Below are positions 1 through 11,434 of a stretch of DNA of 64,000 nt, piece after piece. The translations under genes and the position numbers were made by a program. The stretch is from Branchinecta lynchi (taxonomy: Eukaryota; Arthropoda; Branchiopoda; Anostraca; Branchinectidae), in contig JAKZAP010000007.1 in the NCBI GenBank assembly GCA_023053575.1, positions 16,583,508 to 16,647,507 of the forward strand, written 5' to 3'. The notes under the pieces were generated by a model, which did not search any database, was not told where the DNA came from, and saw nothing but the letters and a program-made list of their open reading frames with translations. Each line of letters opens with the position of its first letter. Position 1 is the first letter of the stretch.

Positions 1-449
1 GTAAAGTGTTTATCACATACTATATATAAACAGCTTTAGAACCAAGACGTTTCACATCCCCAATAACCAAACAAGTACTGAAATAACCTAACTTCTAATC
101 ATCCCACTTTAAAAGATTTAAATGTTAATAAACCGCAAGTATAAATCCAAAGAAATGTTGAAGATCTTGCACTTGCAGCTTGTGTTCCAAGTATGGTTTG
201 CCAGGAAGTCTGACCCTTTAAACCTCTTTTCCATTAGCAAGGTAATAACAAGTGCAATAAACCAAATCGTAGCACTCTTAATACCCCTTTCTCACAATTC
301 ATGACAAAACAATCCAGTTTCCAACTGTTCATTAAAGATGTACGTCACATCGTCTTATTTGTTGGTGTTTAATCATCCTCATCCATAGATGTATCTCCCC
401 AAACGTACAAAAGGAATTAAGACCTGTCATAGACGAACTTAACTCATAG
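1..449. other. Unassigned AT-rich flank
   Basis: I see no gene, splice-flanked exon, RNA gene or clear repeat boundary here. The sequence is AT-rich with short random open frames only. The tandem family T begins at about 450. Confidence 0.5.
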
Positions 450-1185
450 GAAATCTGGGCTCAGCTGCTCATGGACGGGAGAGGGGGGGGGGGGTCAGGA
501 CCCAGCAAAATTTGTCTTTACACCTCTTTTCCCTCAAGTATACCAGCTTAGAGCTTGATTCCAGTCACAGGTCAAAAAAAAATTTCATAGACATTTGGCT
601 CACTTGCCCATGCGCAGGGAGGGTGGGGCTCAGCTCCACATGTATATCCCCAACCCCTATGATCTAAAAGCACAAAGGAATTTAATAGCCTTATCTCCAG
701 TTATTGTCAAGTGAAAAACATTAAAATATGGGCAATCTGGGCCGGTTGCCCCTGAACCAAGTGAGGGTGGGGTTTGGGACCCACAGAAAATAATAAGATA
801 CCCCAATACTTACAAACCTACCAAGTTTCAACCTGATACTTGTTGATTCATGTCACGGGTAACACGCTTTACTTCTGGGCAATCTCGGCCCAGTTGCCCA
901 CGAACGGGGTGGGTGCGAGAGGATTTCGTAGTCCTATGTTCAGTTCTGGTCAAGTTATGAACATTATTCAATGGGCAATCTGGGCCCATTTGCCCATGAA
1001 CCGGGTTGAGGTGGGGGGTAGAACCCCCAAAAGGCACAACTAGACCCGAATACCCACTAGTGTACCAAGTTTGAACTTGATAGATGCATTTGTTCACGAG
1101 TTATGAGCTCCACAAAATACTGTGAAAACTAGAAACCGAAAGCTGCTACAGCGCTCGCAATAGTGTTCAATCCACTAAAAACTGA
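450..1185 (-). repeat. Family T minisatellite-cored repeat, copy 1
   Basis: Diverged ~150-bp units recur here, each with a GGGCAATCTGGGCC-like segment, a G-rich run and an AACTTGRTA-like segment. The unique end after about 1095 (around CGAAAGCTGCTACAGC) reappears in reverse complement at 50905-50990, so this is a second copy of the 50.9-52.2 kb repeat in opposite orientation. Open frames on both strands (about 828-1097) are products of the repeats, not genes. No coding function is visible. Confidence 0.7.
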
Positions 1186-1284
1186 AAGACAAAAAAGATA
1201 AATTCACGTCAATTCATATTTTCAATCGGAAAATCAGCAAACTTGCACCACTATCAACAGCACTTTTTGTGGCTACCCTACAGG

Positions 1285-3195
1285 AAGGGGCGTCACTAGC
1301 CTTTTACCTTTGGGGGGGGACGTCCGGTTTGTGCCGACGGAGTAAAAATGTGCCGACAAAACAAGCCGTTGCCGCTTCGCGGCAACGGCGTACATTTCCC
1401 GCCAACACAGAATAGAATCGGGGTAAAACTAACTGTAATGGATCAGTTGAGATTATTCCTTTGATGCAATTTCGTATTTTAAGTTCACATATTTGGCTTT
1501 TTATTTTAGCCTTCGCTAAAAAGCGAAGCTTCCAACGACTGTACCAAGAACAGGTAAAACTAAGCGCCGCAGGCCAAATTTTTTAAATCTGCTTTTTTTT
1601 TCGGACAATTTAGCATACCTACCATACAAGTTCTAGCTTTTAACGTGTTTCAGCGAATTTCAATCCTAAAAGCTAAATGAAACACTGTTCTTCTAAATAA
1701 AGAATACTACAAATTCGCAGCAGGCGAAACTTTGTGTGAACTAACTGTAACAACGCATCAATTGAGGTTATTCCTTTGGTATAATTTCGTATATTAAAGT
1801 TCACATATTTGGCTTTTCATTTTAACTTTCGCTGGAAAGCGAAGCTTCCAACGACTGTACCAAGGCAAGTTAAACCAAGCGCCGCAGTCGAATTTTTTTT
1901 AATCTGTTTTTTTTGTGCAAAATTCAGCTATAGTACCATACAATTTCAGGCTTTTAACGTGTTTCAAACCCCAAGAATTTCTAGCCTAAAAGGAAAACTA
2001 AATGATACACCATTCTTCCAAATAGGGAATACTACAAAATGCGCCGCAGGCGAAATTTTGTGTAAAACTTACTTTTATGCATTAGTAGAGATTGTTCCTT
2101 TGATGTAAATTCATATATTTAATTTCACATATTCGGCTTTTCGTTTCAACTTTTGCTAAGAAGCGAAGCTTCCAACGACTGTACCCAGAACAAGTTGAAC
2201 TAAGCAACGGCAGCGAATTTTTTTTTAATCTGTCTGTATTTTTCCGGAAACATTTGAGACCGACAAATGTTTGCAGGATTTGGTTTCTTACGTATAAAAG
2301 ACCCGGTGTGCGGACAAGAATACCGACGCCCGACAAAAGCATTCAGAATTCAATTTCTTATGTGTTTTGCCCGACAAGATTGTAAAGAACATTATTTTTT
2401 ACGCCTAAATAGAAGCCGATGTACCGACGAGAACTGAACTTTCGGCATGCGCCCGATAAAAAGTTACAGAATTTGATTTTTTTTTGTTTTGTGTAAAAAG
2501 AACCCGATGCGCCGACGAGAATACCGACGCCCGACAAAACCATCGAGCATTTGATTTGTCTCTGTTTTGCTGGACTAGACTGTACAGAACTTGATTCATA
2601 CCTGTAAAAATAACCCCTTGTGCCAATGAAACTTAAACTTCCTGGGTGCGCCCGACAAAGTTTGTAAAATTTAATTTCTTACGTATAAGTAGAACCCGAT
2701 GTGCCGACGAGTCGACCGACAAAAGCATAACAAAAACTATTTCTTCTGGATTTCTTATGTATAAAAAGAACCCGATGTGCCGACGAACCGAGGCACGACA
2801 AAAGCATGCAGAATTCGATTTCTCCAGTGCTTTGCCTGACAAATGTTTGCAGGACTTCATTTCTTGCATATAAAAAGAACCCGATGTGCCAACGAGTCGA
2901 CTGACGCCTGACAAAAGCTTAATTAGTTTTTATTTCTTCTGGATTCATTCTGTATAAAAAGAACCCGTGCCGACGAGAATACCGAGGCAGGGCAAAAGCA
3001 TGCAGAATTCGATTTCTTCAGTGTTTTGCCCGACAAACGTTTGCAGGATTTTATTTATTGCATATAAAACTGATGCCTCATAAAAAGCATACAAAATCGT
3101 GAACTTTCGCCGGGCTTTGCCCGACGAAAGTACTTTCTCAGGACCTTTGAGGGGGGGGGGGAGCCCCCCTCCCACCCCCCATAGTGGCGCCCCTG
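1285..3195. mobile_element. hAT-like non-autonomous DNA transposon, 1.9 kb
   Basis: Perfect 8-bp direct repeats CCTACAGG (1277-1284 and 3196-3203) flank the element. The terminal inverted repeats are AAGGGGCGTCACTA on the left and, read inward, CAGGGGCGCCACTA on the right; the first left base appears mutated from C to A. An 8-bp duplication with CAGGGGC ends is typical of hAT transposons. There is no transposase frame. The interior has three ~315-bp units from about 1481, 1796 and 2121 (each with TTCACATATTYGGCTTTT), then irregular units with CCGACAAAAGCATGCAGAATT and AAAAGAACCCGATGTGCCGA up to about 3120. A perfect 11-bp stem, 3-nt loop hairpin lies at 1365-1389. The interior is much longer than that of its relatives at 7040 and 51830. 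Confidence 0.8.
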
Positions 3196-3203
3196 CCTAC
3201 AGG

Positions 3204-3860
3204 AGAGGTACCTCACCTGGTTTTTACAGTACCTCGAATGTTGCAGCAAAAAAGTTAAGATGAAATGTACATGCTGTCCTGACAGTCAAGACTCAAAATA
3301 TGACCTTTTTCAACAGTAATGTGTCCAAAAATATTCAAATTCTGTTCCTTTTCTTTGTTTCGAAGCTGCTTTGAAAAGGCATTTTCTGGCTACTGACTTT
3401 GGTAACTCTACCTTCTTCATCAGTTAGTAAGTCACTGAGAGGAATTCGAGCTGAGGTTAGAATGAGGCAATCTTGCTTGACAAGAAAAATATGTTTAACT
3501 ATAGCCTAAACTTTGAAGCAATGTTAAATTATCCAATATGTAAACCATTAAATTAGCTTCAATCTAGTATATTTATCATATCTGTTGGTTCCTTTTTAAG
3601 CCAGATAGATTATTCTGAAGCAGTTCTGAAGGAAAGACTTCTCTGGAAATTTGAAATCTTGTCTGACGTTGGATACCCCTCCTGTACTACAAGAAGTGAC
3701 AAGCAAGTGCAAGCAAGGAATAGAGCTAATTAGAAGAAGAAAGAGTGTTTGTCACACAACTATCTGTTCATGCGAAAAAAGTATTAGTAGAAAATAGATG
3801 TTCTTTTACACATATAAAACACCCTCTCCCAATTTTAAAATCAACTCAGAAGTCTTATTT
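3204..3860. other. No gene seen
   Basis: This stretch has no convincing exon or repeat boundary. A tail resembling the small repeat that ends at 6430 (TGGATACCCCTCCTGTAC) lies at 3670-3690, suggesting an old truncated copy. Confidence 0.4.
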
Positions 3861-3895
3861 GACTGGGTGAAATGGATACATCAGCTACATTTTAT

Positions 3896-3943
3896 TAGAG
3901 GTATATCTCAGCCTTTCTTGGTAAGGTTCCTCTTCAGGGTAAA
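3896..3943 (-). ncRNA. Decayed hammerhead ribozyme (family B)
   Basis: On the minus strand CTGAAGA is followed by the familiar stem II region around CCTTACCAAGAAAGG, then GAGA where an active ribozyme needs GAAA, then TATA. The two sides of stem I no longer pair. The 48-nt spacing matches the intact copies at 25.4-25.7 kb, so this is a dead relative. Confidence 0.55.
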
Positions 3944-3955
3944 GCAGTCATTCAG

Positions 3956-4412
3956 AAATCCTCAATTTTTTAGCATGGTGCCCATATGTTGGGGAACCAT
4001 GCCCTGGAGCATGGGCATGGTACCCCTGTGAAATTTGGTTTAACTGAGACTGGTTTCATACCAAAATAGGGTCTTCTTCCTGTCCCAGATCAAAGGATAC
4101 CTGATTTTACTTTCTATCCAACCTCATTTTCCAATTTACAAAATGTTAGAGCACTTCCAAGATACATAGAGTTTTTTGGAGGCCACTTCTCTTCTAGTGG
4201 GTTTTTTCCACCCACTGGGAAAGAAGTGGCCTCCACAAAACTTTCTGTATCTTGGAATTGCTCAAACATTTTGAAAATTGCAAAATGAGGTTGGATAGAA
4301 AGTGAAATCAGGTATATTTTGATCTAGGACAGGAAGAAGACCCAATTTAGATATGTTGCCAGTGTCAGTTTAATCAAATTTCTCAGGGGTACCATGCCCA
4401 AAAATTGAGGAT
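3956..4412. repeat. Long foldback (imperfect palindrome), ~450 bp
   Basis: The left arm (GGGCATGGTACCCCTG, then GGGTCTTCTTCCTGTCC, then CCAACCTCATTTT) returns in reverse complement on the right (to GGGTACCATGCCC near 4390). The centre is near 4205, inside a CCACTAGTGGG/CCCACTGGG apex. The left arm carries ~35 extra bases near 3972-4009. Arms of ~200 bp with modest divergence fit a foldback MITE; I see no clear target duplication and no coding sequence. Confidence 0.75.
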
Positions 4413-5049
4413 TGCAACTTGACTGGGGTCAAGTTGCCTAAGCTGGAAAATGAACTTGTAGAAAACCAATTAAAGCTTTTTCTCTTCCTTAAAATTAAAT
4501 ATCTGATTCTGTGAACTTCTCCTCTGAAAATTGGACATCAGCAATTATGATTTTCAGTCAGCTTCGCCTGAAGGAATATCTATCAGAACCTTTGGCTGTG
4601 TCGAGAAATCAACACAAACAAAATTTTACACAAGTTAGACAAAAAGTAGACTAGCCTAATTGTGGAGGAACAAGAATCAAATGGACTATCACAGCGAAGC
4701 TTGCCTATAATGAAATAGTTTCGATTTCCGACCTACCCAAATTTCCATGCCTCTCCAAGAGACAGACAGCAAGAATAAAGATTTACTGAACCACGTATCG
4801 TCATTTTTTCAAATTGTTTGCCGTATTTGGTTTTCGAGCAGCAGTTGGCAAAGCGAAAACAGAGGTGAAAAAGCATCGTGAACTTCTGGACAGTCTTGCC
4901 TGGCGGTTTGTTCAAATTTATGTGCCACGCTGGAATCCGATTAACTGTAACAGTAGTATGTTTCGAGCGCATTAGACAATAGTATTCGAGAAAAAAAATT
5001 GCCTGCTGACCATAATAAAGTGTCTTATGCAGCCATTACAAGAGGGGTT

Positions 5050-5320
5050 TTATATTATACCCTGAATTTTTACAACCTCGAACTTCGCCTAAACAGCTTA
5101 AGAGGAAAGATCAATGCAGTCCTCTCAAGGGGCTAACTGTCAAGAAAGACACCCTGACTGACCTAGGCTAAATTTAGGACTGCATGGAAGTTTGATTGTA
5201 GACAACCGGTACAATCAAACTGAATCAACTTCTATGCAGCTATGCATACTACAATTTACTATTTTCAGGTCAAGTTTGAGGTTACATAAATTCAAAGACC
5301 CCTCCTGCACAGTACTTAAC
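5050..5320 (+). repeat. Short interspersed repeat with inverted ends, copy 1
   Basis: This segment shares AACCTCGAAYTT at its start, AAGGGGCTAACTGTCA inside, and RGTTATATAAATTCAA then ACCCCTCCTGYAC at its end with the segment at 6225-6430. The start and end are partly inverted repeats of each other. The pair brackets the retrotransposon fragment at 5440-6225. It is MITE-like; the superfamily is unknown. Confidence 0.55.
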
Positions 5321-5430
5321 ATTTTGCAAAGATCTTTTGACCTGCTATGCTAAGAGTTAGCCCAGATCATGTATTTTCGCCAAAGAACTTAAAAAGGGTT
5401 TTCATGAGATTCTGCAATCTGATTCCTTAA

Positions 5431-6135
5431 ATTTCTTTCCATGTTCCCAAAAGATTGGTCACTAAAATACAGGAGGGTACCCACACACTCGAGCCTGTCC
5501 AGGAGGAGAGAGACCTTGGGGTCATTGTTGACTCCCAGTTGAAGTTCAGCTCCCACTCACAGCATATCTCAGCCAATGCTAGCAGAGCCCTAGGCATCAT
5601 CAAACACAGTATCACCAGCAGAAGTAAACTGGTAATCACCAAACTCTACAAAGGATTAGTAAGACCTAGATTGGAGGTAGGGACTATACTGGCTACCCCT
5701 CGATTCAAAAAGGACAAGGCAGCTCTTGAACAAATCCAACGAAGGGCCACCAAGCTGATCGCCGGTATGGAAAATAAGACCTACAGTGAACGGCTGAAGG
5801 AACTCAACCTCCCCTCCTTAGTATACAGACGGAAACGCGGGGACATGATCCAGGTGCACAAACTTCTCTCAACCAATCATGAAAATGAGATCCTGGAGAT
5901 TGACCCCTCCCACAAAACACGAGGACACCCTAAACGAATCCGCAAACTTCACGCCAGAACTGGAGCAAGATGCAACTTCTTCTCAAATCGGATTGTGAAC
6001 CTCTGGAACAACCTCAAGGAGGACACTGTTGCTGCTGAGTCAACAGATGCTTTCAAACGACATCTGGATGGTGAGTGGCGAGATGCACCGTGGAAATTCG
6101 ACTGGGAAGCACCGGAATCTTCCACCAGAACGTAA
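5431..6135 (+). pseudogene. 5'-truncated CR1/Jockey-like non-LTR retrotransposon, ORF2 C-terminus
   Basis: The frame is open from about 5431 to the TAA at 6133-6135 (about 226 residues from the TTG at 5455). It matches the thumb and C-terminal part of CR1/Jockey-type ORF2 proteins by conserved spellings: ERDLGVIVDSQLKFSSH, then LYKGLVRPRLEVG, IQRRATKLI, ERLKELNLPSLVYRRKRGD, TRGHPKRIRKL and NFFSNRIVNLWNNL. The catalytic reverse transcriptase and endonuclease domains are absent, so it cannot act on its own. 5' truncation is usual for these elements. After the stop, AAGGTAA-like repeats near 6210-6230 resemble the short 3' tails of the clade. It is uninterrupted, so fairly young. A relative on the minus strand lies at 60.9-61.2 kb. 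Confidence 0.88.
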
Positions 6136-6224
6136 CCATCAACAACAGTCATCACAAGGAGTGATTCAACAGGATCGAAAATCCTTATTTCACTCCAAGC
6201 TGTGATTTAAGGTAATTTTAAGGT

Positions 6225-6430
6225 AACCTCGAATTTACACAACCTTGAACCTATCCTAAATAGGTAGAAAGGAAATTTCGCTACAGTCCTAACAAGGGGC
6301 TAACTGTCATGCAAGAAACCCTGAATGGCCTACCACCTGTTTTAGATGCCACAGAAGTTTCTTTGTAAGGTTTTCAGGCCAAGTTCGAGGTTATATAAAT
6401 TCAAGGTTGGACACCCCTCCTGTACATGGA
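6225..6430 (+). repeat. Short interspersed repeat, copy 2
   Basis: This is the second copy of the repeat at 5050-5320. The shared order is AACCTCGAATTTACAC, ACAAGGGGCTAACTGTCA, AAGTTCGAGGTTATATAA and ACCCCTCCTGTAC. It begins where the CR1-like 3' tail ends. Confidence 0.55.
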
Positions 6431-6607
6431 AAGGCAAACGTCTGGACAGTTTAAATTCTAAGCTTTGCATGATAAAAGCTTGAAATAACAATCACTTGGC
6501 ATCCTTTCCATTCTTACAAGATGTTCCAACAAAGGGATCCTTAATGATGCTTAAGCTTTTTTTTTCCACACAGTTTCTGTTTTTTTTATTGAAGTTCACT
6601 TCCCAGC

Positions 6608-6655
6608 TTGAGCCTGAAAAGGACCCTTGCCAAGAAGGGTAGAAATATTGCTCTA
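6608..6655 (+). ncRNA. Inactive hammerhead ribozyme (family B)
   Basis: Stem I is GAGC/GCTC (6610-6613 with 6650-6653). Stem II is CCCTT/AAGGG around loop GCCAAG, followed by GAAA and TAT. The catalytic box reads CTGAAAA instead of CTGANGA, changing the essential G8, so self-cleavage is not expected. The downstream sequence CAGCTGACATATCC matches the tail shared by the other hammerhead repeats. Confidence 0.7.
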
Positions 6656-7039
6656 ATAGACTTCAGCTGACATATCCATTCGTCAATATTAACTATCAGT
6701 CTAAACAACATCACAAATCCGTGATCTTGGAATAGCTAATGTCAAACTATGCTTAGCCTGTGCACCATGTCCAATTCCAGGCTGGCTGCTTATCCTGTTT
6801 GGTGGTGCTATTCGGATTCTAATAGGATCTCACTTGAGCTTTCATTTCAACCCTATTTTGCAGAAAAGGCCTGCTCAGGCCATATACAGAGATATGAGCT
6901 TGTGACCGTAAGAGATGAGATATTGCCCAAGAAGAATTCAATTGACTAATCTATTTCCAGCACCAAGCTTACAGGCTTACTAGGACTCTGAATGTAGGAA
7001 GGACCAAGGACCTATATAGGTAACTGAACTGATTGGTGG

Positions 7040-7575
7040 CAGAGGCATCACGCATGGGGGGGGGGAGGGGGACGCCCCCCTCCAATGTTGTCGGTCAGTT
7101 GGTAAAAAATAACTGTCTGTGCGAAGGGCTGCGATTTTTTTTGTAAAAACAGTCAATTATTTTCTTAGAAACAATTTCGTAAAAATAGATTTTTTCTCAA
7201 AATCAGTTGAATTTCTGAAAATCAGTCGATTTTTCGTCAAAACATTCATTTTTTTCTAAAATTATTTCCTGTTAATTTTCTATCCAACAAACATCCATTA
7301 AGTGTCGCTGAAAGGACCTAAAATTTGTGTATAAACCTGTTTCCTTCTCCAGACATCAACCACACATTATTTTGATTTGATTTTAAGAAAAACTACTATT
7401 TTTAAGAAAAAGTCGACTGTAAAATAACTGTTTTTAAAAAATCTGCCGTTTCCGAGATGTCGCCTATTTTTACGAAATAGCGGCGCTTCGCCCCGACTGG
7501 GCTATTTTTTACTGACTGACCGACACCATTGGGGGGGGGCGTCCCTCCCCCCCCATTCTAGTCGTGACGCCCCTG
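7040..7575. mobile_element. hAT-like MITE, 536 bp
   Basis: The ends CAGAGGCATCACG (left) and CAGGGGCGTCACGAC (right, read inward) are inverted repeats of the same family as the elements at 1285 and 51830. Both ends run into G/C tracts. The interior repeats a short degenerate unit resembling AAAATCAGTCGATTTTT, also seen at 51900-52060. No 8-bp duplication is evident (ATTGGTGG against GTTGTAAC), so the flanks may have decayed. Confidence 0.65.
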
Positions 7576-8093
7576 GTTGTAACTTTATTCTAAAGTACTT
7601 CCTTGAGAATCCGGTTCAGACTTTTGCCATTTGTGAGCGCTTTTCCTGTTTTTCCTCAGTTTCTTTCTAATAGTCTGTCCTTGTGTACAACTTTATGCTT
7701 ACCTCGGATAACAGATAATAATAATAGGAAAAAGATTGCAGTACAAAATAAATACCAGAGCCTCAATTTTTGTTGCAATAGCACTCGCGGCTGCAGCACT
7801 TATTTGCTTTTGCACGATATGCGTTTTTGGATTCACTTTCTTCTTGGTTAAACCAGCAGCGCTGCAGCACCTTGCAGGGAAGCACGGACTTGGTCGGTGA
7901 GCAAGTCCGTGATTCTCGAGAAGCGCTGCCGTCTTCATCGAACTGCAGTGCAAAAAGGGATGTAGAAAGAATCAGTCGGAAATCGGCCGAGAAGTGGACC
8001 TGCAGCATGCAACAAAAACGAGGCCCAGGTCACTTGCTTCTGATAACCTGCTGGTCGTGATGCTTTCTGTGCCGCTTTTTCCTTTTTCTTGCT

Positions 8094-8273
8094 ATGGCGG
8101 ACTTGCGCAAGCGAAATCTGTGCACAACGAACCTGCAGTTAAAACAACCAAATGATGTGGCGAACTATGGAGAGGAACCTTTAACAATCGACAGGAGTGA
8201 TCACTGGGTACGCAACTATACCTTTTCTTCCTTAGAGTCGTATTACCACCTGACATTATTCACCAAAAGATAA
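8094..8273 (+). CDS. Small open frame or first coding exon, unknown product
   Basis: An ATG in good context (GCTATGGCGG) opens a 59-residue frame starting MADLRKRNLC and ending with TAA at 8271-8273. The residues mix charged and polar types as in a soluble protein. A possible splice donor, CACTGG then GTACGC, lies at 8207/8208, so the real unit could be a first exon of about 38 codons. The sequence upstream (7860-8090) is richer in GC than its surroundings, as promoter or 5'UTR sequence often is. I recognise no domain. It could also be chance; transcript data are needed to decide. Confidence 0.3.
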   Translation: MADLRKRNLCTTNLQLKQPNDVANYGEEPLTIDRSDHWVRNYTFSSLESYYHLTLFTKR

Positions 8274-8430
8274 GCTGGATCAGCTCTTTAACCAAGAACG
8301 GATAAATGTAAGTAAGCACATGCATCTAGGGAATCATGCTGAATATATTCGGTAGTTTATTCGGTATAATTGTCAGAATTCAGTAATTATCGGTTGAATT
8401 TCGGCGAAATTCTAAGAATTTGCTCGGCAT

Positions 8431-8785
8431 AAGTAAGTAAGTAAGTAAGTAAGTAATTTTTGTATGACCCGCCATTTTGAAAAGGCGGAGTAAATGAAGA
8501 AAATAAAGAAAATAAACAAATCACATATATACACACAGAAAAAGACACTTAATTTTTAATCTTCGGTCAGGAAGCAGTGGACGACGTCGTGTGCTGGTTG
8601 GGCCTTGCTGTCCATGATTTTTGAAAGCGATGAGGAAACATCCAAAGGGTAACACTTACACCTTGCATTTTGAATTTCTCCGTCAATGTATGATTATGAC
8701 ATAATTTCGACAAGTGGAGCAGGTGCTTTGGATATTTGTGCTTTGCATGTTGTAACCGGATTGGGATTCGGTAACACTCTTCCAT
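8431..8785 (-). repeat. AAGT microsatellite with possible LINE 3' region
   Basis: About 6.5 copies of AAGT stand at 8431-8456. Read on the minus strand, the ~330 bp before it ends in CTTACTTACTTACTT, a form common for 3' tails of L2/CR1-type retrotransposons. A 72-codon minus-strand frame (8567-8785) has no domain I recognise, so I only infer a LINE 3' part. Confidence 0.35.
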
Positions 8786-8789
8786 TAAA

Positions 8790-8819
8790 ATGTGTCATAT
8801 GAGCTCGCAACTTTTGTTC
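8790..8819 (+). repeat. Decayed 3' terminus of family H
   Basis: The string GTCATATGAGCTCGCAACTT followed by TTGTT aligns with the conserved H end, GCCATATGAGCTCGTAGCTC then TTGT. Only the last ~30 bp can be recognised. Confidence 0.5.
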
Positions 8820-10256
8820 TACTAGGAGCTATTTTGTCAGAGTCCAGCCATGCAGCCTACTTCCGAATCTTGCCACTAGGTCATATCACGGTCGTGTCGC
8901 GCCGAGTCCTCGTTTGAACTAGCTACTTGAACGTAGGTGATCTAGACAGTCTAGGATGCTTCCGAAGCATCTGCTTTAAGTCCCAGGTTTGGTTGCGAAT
9001 AAAACAAAAGTTTTTTTTCTTGCTTACGTTGTGGATATGTGTCCATAGTTTGCCTTTAGCTTAGAATAAAATATTTTGAACGACGGAAACTGTGGTGGAA
9101 GAAAGGGGACAGAAAGACGAGAAGTTGGAGGCAAGGTTTTAACTCTGTATAAAAACACTTCTGTATAAAATCATAATAAATATAGGTCAAGCCTGAGAGA
9201 GAAGGTTGACAAAAAAACGGTACAGTATTGATCAAAACTATTTTACAAATAACTAATTCCAAAAATAAATGTTAATAATTCCATGACTCACCACTAGACG
9301 GGAACCCGCCCCACAAACCCGCCGACACTCTAGCAAGATCAACCCTTAAACACACGCAAAAGAATGCGCAAGCGAGGGTAACCGATGGCCGTCAACTTAT
9401 AAAGAGCCCAACCAAAATTTGTAACCAACAAAATAAAAATTTACTTTAAATTTTTAATTTATCTTTGATTCTTGAATTATTATAGGCCTAAATATAGAAT
9501 GAAGTTGCTTTTTTATATTTGGAAGAGATTTGCTGCAATAAAAAAATGCTAGATAATGATGCCATGAATGAAAAAACGTGATAGAAAAGATGAGAACCGC
9601 GATCTCTCAATGGTCAAGAGCCATCAGAGAAACTTAAGAATCCATTAGTTCCGGTGCAAACACGGAAAATAACGAGAAACTTGGACAAACATCTTATTAC
9701 GACAACGAAGACCTCCAATTTGCATTACCGTTTCCATCCTCCATATATATTCTTCGCCAATCGGTATAGCCTTCATGATCAAGCTCCTTTTCTTCTTTCC
9801 TTTATTTTTGTCGAAGTTTTCGTTGTTGATGTTTTGTTTTGAGGGTAAGAGTCCCTTACAGGTTCCCCTCTGGGCATTGAAGATTCTAGTTTCTTTTAAT
9901 AAACCTTTCTTTCATTCTCAAATCGAATCTTTGCTTCTTCTTCTCTCGGTCCTAGGGTAATTTACTTCTGGACTCCCGGGTCTTTTGCCGACTCTCCGCG
10001 CGAGTGACAGTCAAAGTAAGTCTGGTTTCCTGCCGTTCGCGTCGCTCATCTCGGAACGATAAAACTGTTTGTTTTCATGTTTCTCGCTGTGACCTTGAAT
10101 GCCAGAGATGTAGCCTATTCAGTCTTTTGGAACTATTTAATAAGAGGAAAGTTAGTGAGTTAAGTTAGTAAGTGAGTCATAATATTGTGAACACAGCTGT
10201 ACGATTTTCTTTGAGCAAAATAAAAACGGCTGACGTCATTTACAGGTAACACAACT
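8820..10256. other. No gene or clear repeat identified
   Basis: This region is AT-rich with short frames and scattered homopolymers. I see no conserved domain, convincing exon or repeat boundary. Confidence 0.4.
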
Positions 10257-11434
10257 CGAATTAACGGCTAGCACTCATAATGCCCAGGGTCACAATGCCC
10301 ACGGCTCAAAATGCCGACTATAAATGTCCATGGCTTCGAATGCCCACGGTTCAGAATGCTCACGACTCAAAATACCCACAGCTCAGCATGCCCCCGAATG
10401 CCCACGATTGAATTATTTGAGGTGTTCAGTCCGTAGTAGACTGGATTTGGGGTGAGAGTCAGTGAGCAACAGAAGGAGTAGATCGAGTATCAAAATAGCG
10501 ATAATCGTATGTTAAACTGGTATAATCTCTATATTCAAACAATGCAATGGAATAATCTCTATAATATAATTCTGGAAAAAAACTGAATCCCAAAGGTGCA
10601 GGTTCAGGTTGTTTTATTTCAAAATACTTCGTGACAATATATTTTGATCACTGGGGGCCGGCAGGGATGCGAGCTCGTTAGCTCGGCCCCAGTTTAAACA
10701 ATGACTATATGTAAATAGTATAAATGAGTCGACCCTCTGTAAATACGTACACAAAAGAAAGAAAGACTCGTTCCATTCCGTATACTTACACACGCCATAC
10801 CAAACTCTCCACACGGTAAAAGAAAAAGTAAATAATAATAATAACACCAAGCCGTGGCCTAAGCTGAAGGAACGGTAACTTTTTTCTAAAACAAAATTAA
10901 TAATTAAGGGTTGGGGATTTACCGGGATAACATAAACGGGAAGGTATCATATTTTAATATGAGAGATATTAAGATATTAAAGAGCGATATTAAAACTGTT
11001 ATTTTTAATTAAGGACGAATGTTTACTTTCGCCTAGTTTCGCTTTCTGTGTTGGAACAGCCTTGTTGACTGTGTTGACATTTCTTCGTTACTTTCATACA
11101 AACAGTTATGAACATCTACAAACACAAAAATATTATTTTTTCAATACCTTTTTCGTGGTTATCCTGTCCCTTACAAACTCGTTGTCTGTTTTCCCAGGAT
11201 CATTTTCGCTTCCTCTGTGGACAGCTTGAGATGTCGGAATTTTGAACCAGGGCGGTTTTAGTCTCCCTCGTAGTATTCTGAATTGTCGGATCTTTAAGTC
11301 GTTGGCATTTCGGACGATTTCGATTTCGGGGTCTTCGACCTCACTTGTGGCATTTCGATCGTTGGCATTCTGAACGTGGGCATTGTGAGAGTGGGCAAAA
11401 AGTCGTGGCGATTTTGAAAACCACCCGAATTAAC
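10257..11434. mobile_element. Putative element with inverted 16-bp repeat arrays and 9-bp flanking duplication
   Basis: At 10270-10410 a 16-bp unit (CAAAATGCCCACGGCT and variants) is repeated about eight times. At 11215-11415 the reverse-complement unit (like GTGGGCATTCTGAAC) recurs, so the arrays face each other across ~800 bp. The 9-bp word CGAATTAAC stands just outside each array (10257-10265 and 11426-11434), consistent with a target duplication of 8-10 bp as made by Mutator-like elements. No transposase frame is present. Assignment to a superfamily is inference. Confidence 0.5.
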
